Positions 33,801-42,000 of a stretch of 64,000 nucleotides of DNA are shown here, piece by piece. The number at the start of each line of letters is the position of its first letter. The stretch's first letter is position 1. The translations under genes were made by a program, and so were the position numbers. The notes below the pieces were generated by a model. That model was given only the letters and a program-made list of their open reading frames with translations. It was not told the DNA's origin and ran no database searches. The stretch is from Paenibacillus sp. 32352 (GTDB lineage Bacteria > Bacillota > Bacilli > Paenibacillales > NBRC-103111), in the NCBI RefSeq assembly GCF_002042965.1, contig NZ_MZNT01000005.1, forward strand, positions 186,001 through 250,000. The letters are read 5' to 3'.

Positions 33801-34796
33801 CTATACAGCGTGCGGCTGCAGGTCTCCCCTGGCTTCCTCAAACATCAGGATCCACTGCTTCACATCATCCAAAGTCATGGTATCCATGTCCAGGAAATGG
33901 TACAGCTCGGGAAACTGTCGTGCAAAATCCGGCCGATCGTAAAAATCCTCGGGATAGCTCTCATGTCCGTGCATTCGGTGGACGCAATATTTATAGACGT
34001 ACACAATACTTTGATGATGCCCCCATTCCAGATTGCCATCCACTGCGTTTTTTAGAAAGGCGGAGGTATTGCTGCCCCAGGACGTGTCTGATAATTGGAA
34101 AATATCCCGCTGAGCATTCTGCAGAGCGTCTTTATGCGTTTTCCTTGGATTTTCCAGCCCAAAGACCTGGATAAAAGCGTCGTACAGCTTGGTATTCCCT
34201 ATGACTTGCGAATTTTTATGTAAAAAGTATATCGTTCGGTTCTGGCTCCTCGGAAGTATGTGATGATGCCAATAAACGGCTAGCAGCAGAAAATTCAAGC
34301 CGACTCGCAAATGAGCCGCTGCGGTTCTGTAATTGCCCCGGGCAACCTGTTCCCGAGCCTTGTCCAGCTTGGCATCGGCCTGTTTCAAGGCTTCTTTCTC
34401 TTTAAATTTCGTACTATGCTCGTGAAATAAATAGGAATCATACCGTTTTTTGAATGCATTCAGAAGCTGTTCGGGATCGTGTAAGATTTTGCATTTGTAT
34501 ATTTGAATCGGGAATCCCAGTATGGACCTATCCGGTTCACCGGACTGCTCCGTAAATTCCTTCATCCGGCTTTTGGTAATTTGAATGATTTCTACTCCCA
34601 TGGAGTCCATATAGTTAAAATGCTGAAGCTCCTCGATACGCCGCTCCACAACTAGGCACAGCTCCAGATCAGAATGCTTCCACATCTGCCCTCTTCCAAT
34701 ACTTCCTCCCAAGGCAACACCCGCGACTCCCGTATGACTGCAAAAAGGCTCCGCTATCCGATAGGCTTTCTCCAACATTTGACGTTTCCAATGCAC
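33801..34796 (-). CDS. Nucleotidyltransferase-fold protein of unknown substrate
   Basis: 331 residues. The N terminus has the polymerase-beta-like nucleotidyltransferase signature GVALGGSIGRGQMWKHSDLE, with Gly-Gly-Ser, then SDLEL giving the first carboxylate pair and VEIIQI as a possible third. The C-terminal two thirds is helical (KFKEKEALKQADAKLDKARE, AAAHLRVGLNFLLLAVYWHH), similar to antibiotic nucleotidyltransferases and their substrate domains. It starts with GTG after GGAAGGTG. It is a lone gene. Resistance to an aminoglycoside-like compound is possible, but the sequence does not show it. Confidence 0.75.
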   Translation of the reverse strand: MHWKRQMLEKAYRIAEPFCSHTGVAGVALGGSIGRGQMWKHSDLELCLVVERRIEELQHFNYMDSMGVEIIQITKSRMKEFTEQSGEPDRSILGFPIQIYKCKILHDPEQLLNAFKKRYDSYLFHEHSTKFKEKEALKQADAKLDKAREQVARGNYRTAAAHLRVGLNFLLLAVYWHHHILPRSQNRTIYFLHKNSQVIGNTKLYDAFIQVFGLENPRKTHKDALQNAQRDIFQLSDTSWGSNTSAFLKNAVDGNLEWGHHQSIVYVYKYCVHRMHGHESYPEDFYDRPDFARQFPELYHFLDMDTMTLDDVKQWILMFEEARGDLQPHAV

Positions 34797-34999
34797 GATG
34801 GACTACACCTTCCTTAGAGTATGGGTTGCATATCCTGCCATCAAAATCTAATGCACAAGATAGGTATATACCTCGATGTTGTCTGTCAAAGAAGAAGTTA
34901 GACGGCATATATTGCCATTATATCGGACTGTCCCGTCATGTCGATATCAAATTTATGCTTCGTATAAAAGTATTTTCCACTAAAGCTTGACTCCTATCC

Positions 35000-35959
35000 T
35001 TATTGTAAGGTACGGATAGGCGAGCCGTTCAAAAATGCATGGATATCTTCCACCGCATCGCGATAAAAAATCCGGTAATTCCCCTCAGATACGTACCCTA
35101 GGTGAGGTGTAGTCAAAATATGGGGAAGCGTTCTGAAAATATGATCCTTCGGCAGCGGCTCAATATCGTAAACATCTACTCCCGCCCCGGCAATCCAGTG
35201 GTTTTGCAGCGCTTCAATAAGTGCCTGCTGATCGACTATGACCGCACGGGACGTGTTGATCAAATACGACGTCGGTTTCATCCGGCGCAGCTCCTCGGCC
35301 CCTATCAGACCTCTGGTACGGTCGCTCAGCACAAGATGAACAGAAACAAAATCGCTCGTTTCCAGCAGCTCTTCCTTTGAGCCGGTAAGCCGGACGCCGC
35401 ACTCCTCTGCCCGCTCCTGCGTCAGATTCTGGCTCCAGGCAGCCACTTCCATACCGAAGGCTTGACCGATGCGCGCCACTCGGCTCCCGATTTTACCAAG
35501 GCCGAGCAATCCCAGTCTCTTGCCGCCCAGATCCGCCCCTATCGTGCTCTGCCACGGGCCATTGGTCCGAAGGGCGTTATATTCCTGGGGAATATGTCTT
35601 GCCAGCCCTAAGATCAAGGCCCATGTCAGCTCGGTTGTCGGCTCCGGCTTGCCTGCCGTTCCGCAGACGACGACGCCATGGGAAGCGGCGGCCGCCAGAT
35701 CAATAGAGGCATTTCGCATTCCTGTTGTCACGAGCAGCTTCAGCTGGGGGAGCCGGGCAAATAACGATTTGGGGAAAGGCGTACGTTCCCGCATGATCAC
35801 GACAATATCATAGTCCCGAATAGCCTCGGCTACCTCATCCTCATGGCTCATATGCTCCGTGAAGACGGTCAATTCCACTTTATCCTGAAGGGAAGACCAA
35901 TCCGCCAGGTCCAAAGCCGCGTTCTGATAGTCATCCAATATCGCACAGCGAAGCTTCAT
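35000..35959 (-). CDS. D-2-hydroxyacid dehydrogenase
   Basis: 319 residues. The NAD motif is GLLGLGKIGSRVARIGQAF. The catalytic Arg is in INTSRAVIVDQQAL. A Glu (VYDIEPLPKDH) and a His (TTPHLGYVSEGN) complete the triad. The N-terminal substrate-binding domain includes VTTGMRNASIDLAAA. The family reduces 2-keto acids or oxidises D-2-hydroxy acids (glyoxylate/hydroxypyruvate, phosphoglycerate and others); this member is shorter than SerA and lacks an ACT domain. GGAGGAGGAA precedes the ATG. No pathway neighbours. Confidence 0.9.
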   Translation of the reverse strand: MKLRCAILDDYQNAALDLADWSSLQDKVELTVFTEHMSHEDEVAEAIRDYDIVVIMRERTPFPKSLFARLPQLKLLVTTGMRNASIDLAAAASHGVVVCGTAGKPEPTTELTWALILGLARHIPQEYNALRTNGPWQSTIGADLGGKRLGLLGLGKIGSRVARIGQAFGMEVAAWSQNLTQERAEECGVRLTGSKEELLETSDFVSVHLVLSDRTRGLIGAEELRRMKPTSYLINTSRAVIVDQQALIEALQNHWIAGAGVDVYDIEPLPKDHIFRTLPHILTTPHLGYVSEGNYRIFYRDAVEDIHAFLNGSPIRTLQ

Positions 35960-36071
35960 CTGTCTATTCCTCCTCCAAAACGATTTAAAAAATTCATGCT
36001 GCCAGTTACACTGGATAAGCAGGCAGGTTTATACTATTGGAATAGTATACAACAAAACGGGGGTGAAAGCT

Positions 36072-36539
36072 TTGGCAGGTATATATCGTCTCTGTGCCGC
36101 CAGTTTGCTTATAACGTTTACCGGATTTTATATGGTAGAGCATTTATTTACGATACGGCCGGAGCGGATATCCGGCAACGGAAACCTTGGACTGCTCGTC
36201 ATTATGATACTATTTCCCTTTCTAGTAGTCAGTTTGGTTCTTACCTTTGCATCAGCAAGAAGGATAGGGAAAACCACCCCTCTCCGTCTCAAATTCATCC
36301 TGCCGATTACTGTCACTGTCATTGCCATATTGCTTGGCTGCATCCTCTATAACGTCGTGGAGCTCATCCATGCACTTGGAGGGACGCCCGACAATCCGAA
36401 ATCGAGAATCTACCGCTATGGTTGGTTTAATCAGTATACGAACAGCTTCTATTTCAATACGTATACTTTTTTACTCGTCCATACATTAAGCTGCTCTGCC
36501 GGACTGCTGTCAGTTATTGGGAAACGCGAAGATCTTTGA
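36072..36539 (+). CDS. Membrane protein of unknown function
   Basis: About 155 residues with four predicted helices (LCAASLLITFTGFYMVEHLF, LVIMILFPFLVVSLVLTFA, FILPITVTVIAILLGCILY, FLLVHTLSCSAGLLSVIG). A polar stretch (GGTPDNPKSRIYRYGWFNQY) lies between helices 3 and 4. The TTG at 36072 is preferred because GGGGGTGAAAGC lies just before it; a GTG three codons upstream overlaps that site. No family recognised. Confidence 0.65.
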   Translation: MAGIYRLCAASLLITFTGFYMVEHLFTIRPERISGNGNLGLLVIMILFPFLVVSLVLTFASARRIGKTTPLRLKFILPITVTVIAILLGCILYNVVELIHALGGTPDNPKSRIYRYGWFNQYTNSFYFNTYTFLLVHTLSCSAGLLSVIGKREDL

Positions 36540-36754
36540 TGTTATCTCCAGAAAGGAAGACCAAACAGCAACTAGACGAGGCTTGCCCCGTATGCCTTGG
36601 GTTTCTTTCAAAAATTATAATAGGGCGGCCTGCTTTTCATAAAATCAAAGTTAGACTTTTTCATAATCGCCCTCCTTCTATCAAAACTCCTAATAACATA
36701 TTCCTTATCACCCTCCAATTCCCTTCCATTTCCAATCACAACTGCCCATTAATG
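36540..36754. other. Non-coding gap, nothing recognised
   Basis: AT-rich sequence without a credible frame. GGGCG and CGCCC about 40 bases apart (near 36624 and 36668) could pair weakly around an A/T-rich loop. No promoter for either flanking gene is expected here, as both end towards it. Confidence 0.4.
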
Positions 36755-36776
36755 AAAAAAGCTGCCGAAGCAGCCT
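36755..36776 (-). terminator. Terminator after the GyrB-like gene
   Basis: Minus strand GGCTGC TTCG GCAGC followed by TTTTTTC, a compact UUCG-loop terminator. Confidence 0.88.
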
Positions 36777-36784
36777 CCTATCTA

Positions 36785-37312
36785 CTAACTCCTGGAAGAA
36801 TGAACTTGCACCTTTAAACCGGGATACCCCTGCGTCAATTCAAGAGCCCCATTTTCCAGTCGGTTCCTGTCAAAAGGTTGATTGAACCGCTCAGCTTGCA
36901 CCTCCAGCGTGACACTTGTTCCCGTTTCCTTCGTCGAACCAATAGGGATTACACCTGATTGCGGAATACCATCCATATAATCCTGCCTGTAGATGGTTCC
37001 CTCTCTGCGAATTTCAACAAATAATCTGTGGGACAAGGCATTGACGGCGGCGGCGCTAATTTCTGTATTAGCGTTCGGCAAGCTGGTCGAGCTTAAGTCT
37101 GAACCTGCATTTCCGGTCAATACCGTTTGGACATTAAGCTCATCGCTTACAGGTATCCCTCTCCCGTTATCGGACAGGGTAACCATAGTCCCGCTATGCA
37201 GATAAATATCGACTTCCGTACAATATCCAGCCTGATGCTCCAAGATGCTGTTGTCCAGCAGCGCCCACACCAGAGTGTGAGGATCGTACTGATTACGGTT
37301 ATCTTGAGTCAC
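36785..37312 (-). CDS. Stand-alone GyrB-like ATPase domain with degenerate active site
   Basis: 175 residues that align only to the N-terminal ATPase domain of GyrB/ParE. DNSILEHQAGYCTEVDIYLH and TLSDNGRGIPV match gyrase closely, as do AAVNALSHRLFVEIRREG and a GTSVTLEV strand. The Mg-binding Asn (Asn21) and the ATP-binding Asp48-x-Gly50 remain. The catalytic Glu position (gyrase FEVVDN) is Ala17 here (VWALLDN). The glycine-rich lid before the VNALS helix is replaced by TSLPNANTEISAAA. There is no transducer, Toprim or DNA-binding part. It may bind but is unlikely to hydrolyse ATP. GTG start after GGAGGCG. Own promoter region and terminator. Confidence 0.8.
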   Translation of the reverse strand: MTQDNRNQYDPHTLVWALLDNSILEHQAGYCTEVDIYLHSGTMVTLSDNGRGIPVSDELNVQTVLTGNAGSDLSSTSLPNANTEISAAAVNALSHRLFVEIRREGTIYRQDYMDGIPQSGVIPIGSTKETGTSVTLEVQAERFNQPFDRNRLENGALELTQGYPGLKVQVHSSRS

Positions 37313-37336
37313 AAGAATCGCCTCCAGATTATTTAT

Positions 37337-37360
37337 TTACGTAATTATTGTATTACGTAA
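37337..37360. promoter_or_regulatory. Paired TTACGTAA palindromes upstream of the GyrB-like gene
   Basis: TTACGTAA occurs at 37337-37344 and 37353-37360, 16 bases centre to centre, with flanking symmetry (ATTACGTAAT-like). They end 25 bases before the start codon at 37312, where they would overlap the transcription start. The binding protein is unknown. Confidence 0.55.
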
Positions 37361-37464
37361 TTAGATAATATCATTCGTCGATTATTTTGTAAATATATCC
37401 AAAATATAACATCCCCACAAAGTGGGACCAAGGCTTCAAAGCTTATTCGTGTTGAGTTTTTGCG

Positions 37465-37500
37465 GCAAAAAAGAAACCCCGATCCGCTAAGGAATCGGGG
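37465..37500 (-). terminator. Terminator after spoVB-like gene
   Basis: Minus strand CCCCGATTCC then GGATCGGGG stem around TTAGC, followed by TTTCTTTTTT. Confidence 0.88.
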
Positions 37501-37510
37501 ATAATTTGAA

Positions 37511-39073
37511 CTACAATTTCGTAAAAAAGCCTTTCACAGAACCGCTTCGATCCGTTATTTTTAAAGTATTCGTAGCCATAAGGGATAATAAGTACATCAG
37601 CAGCGAGGCGAGAATAGACCCGGTAACGACCCACGCAAGCGGATAACCGGCATGGTTCATAAATACATAAACCGCTTGGCCCCCAATCGCCATAATCGTT
37701 AAGCAAAGGGCCGTTTTAAGGTAATGGCGCACGTCCAGCGAAATGCCGATAAACGTAGATATCGACAAAAAGTTCAGCATGGTTATAATGCATATGCCGA
37801 AATTGATGCCAGTAGCAACGCCGTAAATCCCCCATTCCGAACCGAAAATATACATCGCTATCGCTTGAAGCAAGGTGCTCATGATGAAGTTCCACATGAC
37901 GGTCTTCACTTTACCGATACCCAGCAGGACAGCGTGAAACGGCTCCTCAAAATAATGCAGCAGAAAAAATGGAGCCAACAGCTTCAGAAGATTCCCTGCT
38001 TCCGGGGCATGATACATGACCGTCGTTAACGGAATTGCCCACATATACAGCACCAGGGTGCAGGGTGCCCCAATCATGAAGGCAAGACGAATCGCTTGGT
38101 CAATCCGCTGGTGTATCAGCTTGCGGTTATAGGTTGCATAAGCTTCACTAATGGAGGGCATTAGGGCTGCAGATAAGGAATGCATGATGAATGTAGGAAA
38201 CATCAACAGCGGAAAAGCATACCCTGCCAGCAGTCCGTACTGCTTGGTCGCAAGCGCTGTACCCACCCCTGCCACGGCCAGGCTTTTGATAACTAATGCA
38301 GGCTTGATCGCTCTGTAGATCGAATGGATAAAGCCTTGTCCTGTCGTCGGAAGACCAATATGCAGGAGCTCATAGACGGTTTCCTTTTTACTTGGCATGG
38401 CATGAGAGGATTCCGGCTGATTTCTGCGGATTTTCTTTTTATGCAGGGAGTACATAATGATTAAGTAAATCAATCCCCCGCCCTCGCCAAGCACGGTACA
38501 GATTACAGCTCCGGCCGCGGCATATTCAATGCCATAAGGCAGCAGCATCTGGATAATCCCTACCAGCAGGGTAATATGGACGATATTTTCGATTACATCA
38601 GAGATCGCTATCGGCTTCATGTTCTGTTTGCCGCGAAAATATCCCTTCAGAACGGACGATATGGCCACGAGAGGAGTGATCGGAATAATCGCAAGCATCG
38701 CATAATAGGCCCGTTGATCAGCCAGTATCCAGGAAGCGATGGGCTTGGCGCCAAAGACGCTGCCGAGCGTCAGTACCACACTTAGCGTTACCGTCAAGGT
38801 TAACGATACTTGCAAAATTCTTTTGATCTTCGCCTCATCATCCCGAGCCTCCGCCTCAGCAACCAGCTTGGAAATGGCGACAGGCAGCCCAAGACTGGTC
38901 AATGTGATCATCATTGGGACAAGCGGATGTGCCATCATCAATAAACCGATACCTTCCGGTCCTAAATAACGCGCTAAAATGATGCTGTTCAAAAAACCGA
39001 GTATTCGCGTAATGAATGCCGCCGCCGTGAGAATGAACGTACCCCGTACAAAAGAAGAGTCTTGTTTATCCAT
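37511..39073 (-). CDS. spoVB: Polysaccharide/lipid flippase, SpoVB (MOP superfamily)
   Basis: 520 residues with about 14 predicted helices, as in SpoVB and related lipid II flippase-like proteins. The N terminus FILTAAAFITRILGFLNSI and RYLGPEGIGLLMMAHPL are typical, as are LGLPVAISKLVAEAEARDD and SVLKGYFRGKQNM. B. subtilis SpoVB is needed for spore cortex synthesis; several paralogues (YtgP, YkvU) look alike, so the exact name is likely but not certain. GAGAGGAAGG precedes the ATG. It is followed by a terminator and is transcribed alone. Confidence 0.85.
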   Translation of the reverse strand: MDKQDSSFVRGTFILTAAAFITRILGFLNSIILARYLGPEGIGLLMMAHPLVPMMITLTSLGLPVAISKLVAEAEARDDEAKIKRILQVSLTLTVTLSVVLTLGSVFGAKPIASWILADQRAYYAMLAIIPITPLVAISSVLKGYFRGKQNMKPIAISDVIENIVHITLLVGIIQMLLPYGIEYAAAGAVICTVLGEGGGLIYLIIMYSLHKKKIRRNQPESSHAMPSKKETVYELLHIGLPTTGQGFIHSIYRAIKPALVIKSLAVAGVGTALATKQYGLLAGYAFPLLMFPTFIMHSLSAALMPSISEAYATYNRKLIHQRIDQAIRLAFMIGAPCTLVLYMWAIPLTTVMYHAPEAGNLLKLLAPFFLLHYFEEPFHAVLLGIGKVKTVMWNFIMSTLLQAIAMYIFGSEWGIYGVATGINFGICIITMLNFLSISTFIGISLDVRHYLKTALCLTIMAIGGQAVYVFMNHAGYPLAWVVTGSILASLLMYLLSLMATNTLKITDRSGSVKGFFTKL

Positions 39074-39134
39074 GTCGCCTTCCTCTCCATATCTCTATAC
39101 TTAAAGTTATATATATTCGATAGGGAGGGCTTGT

Positions 39135-39503
39135 ATGCGAACAAGCCGTCAGGAATGGCAATTAGGCTTGAACATAGGCGATACCTTGGGGCTGGTCATC
39201 GTTCTTACCCTAGTTAATCCTATTTTGGAGGAATGGTATTGGCGGGGGTTTCTATTGCAAAAGCTGCATGGCAAGAAGAGTGCCACTTGGATTTCCTCCT
39301 TATTTTACAGTCTGTATCATGGCATTGTACTTCTGCCTCTATTCGAACTTCCTTTTTCACTGCTTTCCTGTATTCCCGTATTTGCTGCCGGTATGATCTG
39401 GGGCTGGATGTCCTCCAAATATCGCAGCTTGTGCGGCTCCATTCTTTCCCATGCTATGGCCGACGCGGGTATTATGGTACTCTATTTCCAAATAGTTCTA
39501 TGA
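39135..39503 (+). CDS. Minimal CPBP/Abi-family membrane protease-like protein
   Basis: 122 residues. All three CPBP motifs are present: EEWYWRG (Glu-Glu-x3-Arg), FYSLYHG (Phe-x3-His) and HAMAD (His-x3-Asp), each in a hydrophobic helix. Normal family members have 180-300 residues, so the first helices are missing. AGGGAGGG precedes the ATG, so translation really begins here. CPBP members include the eukaryotic CAAX protease Rce1 and bacteriocin immunity proteins. It abuts the converging S51 peptidase gene with no gap. It may be a complete small form or a truncated gene. Confidence 0.7.
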   Translation: MRTSRQEWQLGLNIGDTLGLVIVLTLVNPILEEWYWRGFLLQKLHGKKSATWISSLFYSLYHGIVLLPLFELPFSLLSCIPVFAAGMIWGWMSSKYRSLCGSILSHAMADAGIMVLYFQIVL

Positions 39504-40154
39504 TTAGGACACCTCCGTAGAACGAATATAGCTTGCCATGCCGTCCTGAATCACAAGCGCATCGCCATCCTCTATTCTGACATAAGTCCTGCCTCGGCTT
39601 AGCTCCAGCTGCTGTAAGCTTTGTTCAAAATCCGGATTATCCGCAATAAACCGGTTATAATGAGGGACTACCGCACAACGGGTTAATCCGACCGCATCGT
39701 AATCCGTTAGCTCCTCCAAATCCATATTCTCATAGCCGATGATACGGTTCAGCTCGTTCACATGCTCCAATGTATCTGCAAGCACCATAGCACCGGCACT
39801 GACGCCTACGATAAGGTTGCCCTGGTCCGCCAGTTGTCTTATTAGGCCCATCGCATTTCGACGCTTCATTTGGAGCAGGAGGTAGAACGGGTTTCCGCCG
39901 TTAAGATGAATAACGTCATATTCCCGGAGGATCTGAGGATCGTCAAACTCAATATCTACGAGCTCGCAGCTGGATAGGCCTAATTGCAGGAGGCGAGCCT
40001 GATCGTTTAAAGCAGTTTGACTTTGATGCTTTTTGGAGGATGCCGTCGTGACGATGCAGGATTTCAGTTTAGATGGAGGGGCATCGAGTATGGACAGGAT
40101 CTGCCTTTCAATGGCGCTGCTGCTGATTCCGTCTGAAGTTAATATAAGCTTCAT
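39504..40154 (-). CDS. Peptidase S51 family (dipeptidase E/cyanophycinase-like)
   Basis: 216 residues. The nucleophile elbow GVSAGAMVLAD holds the catalytic Ser. The oxyanion strand YDVIHLNGGNPFYLL and VVPHYNRF, with the likely His, complete the PepE-like active site. Members cleave dipeptides with N-terminal Asp or act on cyanophycin. The ATG has GAAAGGAGAG upstream. It follows a DUF6886-like gene by 13 bases, so they form a two-gene operon. Its stop codon abuts that of the CPBP gene on the other strand. Confidence 0.87.
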   Translation of the reverse strand: MKLILTSDGISSSAIERQILSILDAPPSKLKSCIVTTASSKKHQSQTALNDQARLLQLGLSSCELVDIEFDDPQILREYDVIHLNGGNPFYLLLQMKRRNAMGLIRQLADQGNLIVGVSAGAMVLADTLEHVNELNRIIGYENMDLEELTDYDAVGLTRCAVVPHYNRFIADNPDFEQSLQQLELSRGRTYVRIEDGDALVIQDGMASYIRSTEVS

Positions 40155-40167
40155 GCTTCTCTCCTTT

Positions 40168-40674
40168 CTACCCCTTGGCGTACTTCATGCGAATCATAGA
40201 AAAATTCACCGTCGATTGGAGAACTGCTTCACGTAACGATAGTAGTGATGGAGTGATTCTTAATTCAATCCCAGCCCTACCTATTTCGGTTAGTAAATCC
40301 CCTACAGGCTCAACAGAAACGGGAGATACCTCCTGCAATGATGTATAATACCCGGCATTGGCGTCATACAGCTTGAAATCACGGTCATGAAAAGAATATC
40401 GATAAAGCTTGGTGTCTCGCATAGCTTCTAGCCATTCTGTCTCTATGGCCATCATCCGCGGTACCGACGACTGTCCAAAGAACCGATGCTTATCCTCATC
40501 AGACGTGCCCGTATCCGCCCAAATACATACCCTGGGACAGTTTCTCGGAAAATAGTAATGAGCCGCGTGAAACCCATCTATTGCCCATACTTGGGCCGGC
40601 TCCTCCGGACGGTATTCTAATGTTCTCGGCACAAAGCTGCGGATGTCCGGTTCTTCACTGAAATGATACAGCAT
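40168..40674 (-). CDS. DUF6886-like conserved protein
   Basis: 168 residues beginning MLYHFSEEPDIRSFVPR. Conserved-looking blocks are QVWAIDGFHAAHYYFPRNCP, RVCIWAD, and FKLYDANAGYYTSLQEVSP. I recognise the start as that of a widespread Firmicute family of unknown function. The LYHFS opening, an aromatic-rich middle and a late Glu recall ADP-ribosyltransferase-like folds, but this is only a pattern impression. AGGAGGACG precedes the ATG. It is co-transcribed with the S51 peptidase gene. Confidence 0.75.
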   Translation of the reverse strand: MLYHFSEEPDIRSFVPRTLEYRPEEPAQVWAIDGFHAAHYYFPRNCPRVCIWADTGTSDEDKHRFFGQSSVPRMMAIETEWLEAMRDTKLYRYSFHDRDFKLYDANAGYYTSLQEVSPVSVEPVGDLLTEIGRAGIELRITPSLLSLREAVLQSTVNFSMIRMKYAKG

Positions 40675-40825
40675 TCCAGGCGTCCTCCTGTCGGTTTTCC
40701 TGAGAGTTTCACAAAAATCATATGGTATTTTTCGGAAAAAGTATAGACTATTTGTTTATCTCTTGATAAAGTTAGATGTACTGTACTGCTAATCCCTTGC
40801 GAATGCTAACGTACATGCCCATTAT

Positions 40826-40852
40826 AAACCGCCATGAGCTCTGGTGGTTTTT
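40826..40852 (+). terminator. Leader terminator before the parB gene
   Basis: AAACCGCCA and TGGTGGTTT pair around TGAGCTC, followed by TTC. It ends 22 bases before the parB ATG and after a possible promoter (TTGATA near 40764), so it could attenuate parB. Confidence 0.65.
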
Positions 40853-40874
40853 CTATATTATATGAAAGGACAAG

Positions 40875-41930
40875 ATGACTTCGATGGACATCATTGAAAT
40901 TCCGACTCATTTGATAGATGAAGATACGGATCAACCCAGATACCAATTCGATGAAGATGCGCTGCAGGAATTAATGAAAAGCATTGAGGAGCTGGGACTT
41001 CTTTCTCCCATTAAGGTCAGAAGCATTAAGGATGGCCGATATAAGATCATTTACGGCAACCGTCGCTACAAGGCGTGCAAAATGCTCGGCCGCCCCTCCA
41101 TCCCGTGCATCGTCTCCGACATTACGGATGAAACGGAGATCTATCTGGAGCAAATTGCGGAAAACTTGACCAGGGAAGGGTTCTCTCCGATCGAAGAAGC
41201 GGAAGCCTTTCATAAGCTGCTTAACGATCCTAAATTCAGCAGCTCAACCAAATTTTTATCCAGCCGGCTCGGCAAACCGGAGGCCTACATAAAAAATAAA
41301 TGTGAACTGCTTAAATTCAGCAATGCCGTCAAAAAAATCATTGTCGCAGGCACCGAAATTAGAAAGGACCGGCTGACGGAGGATCAGCTGCTCCCCCTCA
41401 AGGATTTGCCTTTGGAGCATCGCGATTCCCTAGCTTTGATCGTAGCCCGGGATGAGATGCCGGTCAGCGACGTGAAGAAGATCGCCCGATTATTCAAGGA
41501 TAAAACGATCTCGGCAAATACGAAGGACAAGCTTTTATACAAATCCGGCCATGAGCTGCTGGAAACCTGGTCAACATTCGAGGCGAATAAAGCGGAACGC
41601 GCCAAAAAGGCGGAGCCCAGAGAGCCGAAAGAAACCGTGAAAAAGGAAATACCGGTCATGTCCGAGCAGGAACCGATTGTAGCATCTCTAGCTCCATCGG
41701 CAACAGCTGCTCCCGCCAAAGCTCCTATTGAAGGCAAGCTTCAGCGTCTGCTGGATTTTCTTCCGGCCCATGCCCCGCAGTCTGCCGATCTTAAGAACCT
41801 TCAGGAAGAGGACAAAGAGATTTTAACCCGTGATATGGAAAAACTGATTGAGCAGCTGGAACAGCAGCTGGCCGAATGGAAAAGCTTAAAGGACAGCGTG
41901 AAATCTGTTACAGAGCCTGTAACTTCCTAA
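40875..41930 (+). CDS. Orphan ParB/Spo0J-family protein
   Basis: 351 residues. The N-terminal ParB/sulfiredoxin domain has DTDQPRYQFDEDALQELM, GLLSPIKVR, the CTP-binding GNRRYKACKMLG, and QIAENLTREGFSPIEEAEAF. A helix-turn-helix region follows (FLSSRLGKPEAYIKNKCELL). Residues about 240-285 are a Lys/Glu/Pro/Ala-rich linker, then a charged C-terminal helix that may dimerise. There is no parA or gid gene beside it and no parS site seen, so it is not the chromosomal soj-spo0J locus. AAAGGA precedes the ATG. It might be a Noc-like occlusion factor, a mobile-element partition remnant or a regulator. Confidence 0.85.
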   Translation: MTSMDIIEIPTHLIDEDTDQPRYQFDEDALQELMKSIEELGLLSPIKVRSIKDGRYKIIYGNRRYKACKMLGRPSIPCIVSDITDETEIYLEQIAENLTREGFSPIEEAEAFHKLLNDPKFSSSTKFLSSRLGKPEAYIKNKCELLKFSNAVKKIIVAGTEIRKDRLTEDQLLPLKDLPLEHRDSLALIVARDEMPVSDVKKIARLFKDKTISANTKDKLLYKSGHELLETWSTFEANKAERAKKAEPREPKETVKKEIPVMSEQEPIVASLAPSATAAPAKAPIEGKLQRLLDFLPAHAPQSADLKNLQEEDKEILTRDMEKLIEQLEQQLAEWKSLKDSVKSVTEPVTS

Positions 41931-41950
41931 GGAAATAGATTCTCTAATAT

Positions 41951-41987
41951 AAAAAGAAGATGGAGACAATTGGTCCATCTTCTTTTT
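41951..41987. terminator. Bidirectional terminator between parB and the dockerin pseudogene
   Basis: AAAAAGAAGATGGA and TCCATCTTCTTTTT form a perfect 14-pair stem around GACAATTGG. Confidence 0.92.
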
Positions 41988-42000
41988 CTTCTAACAGCTT

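Noticed and set aside
36063-36071. GTG start for the membrane protein at 36063
   Set aside because: The GGGGG that would serve as ribosome site overlaps or touches this GTG; the TTG at 36072 has proper spacing.
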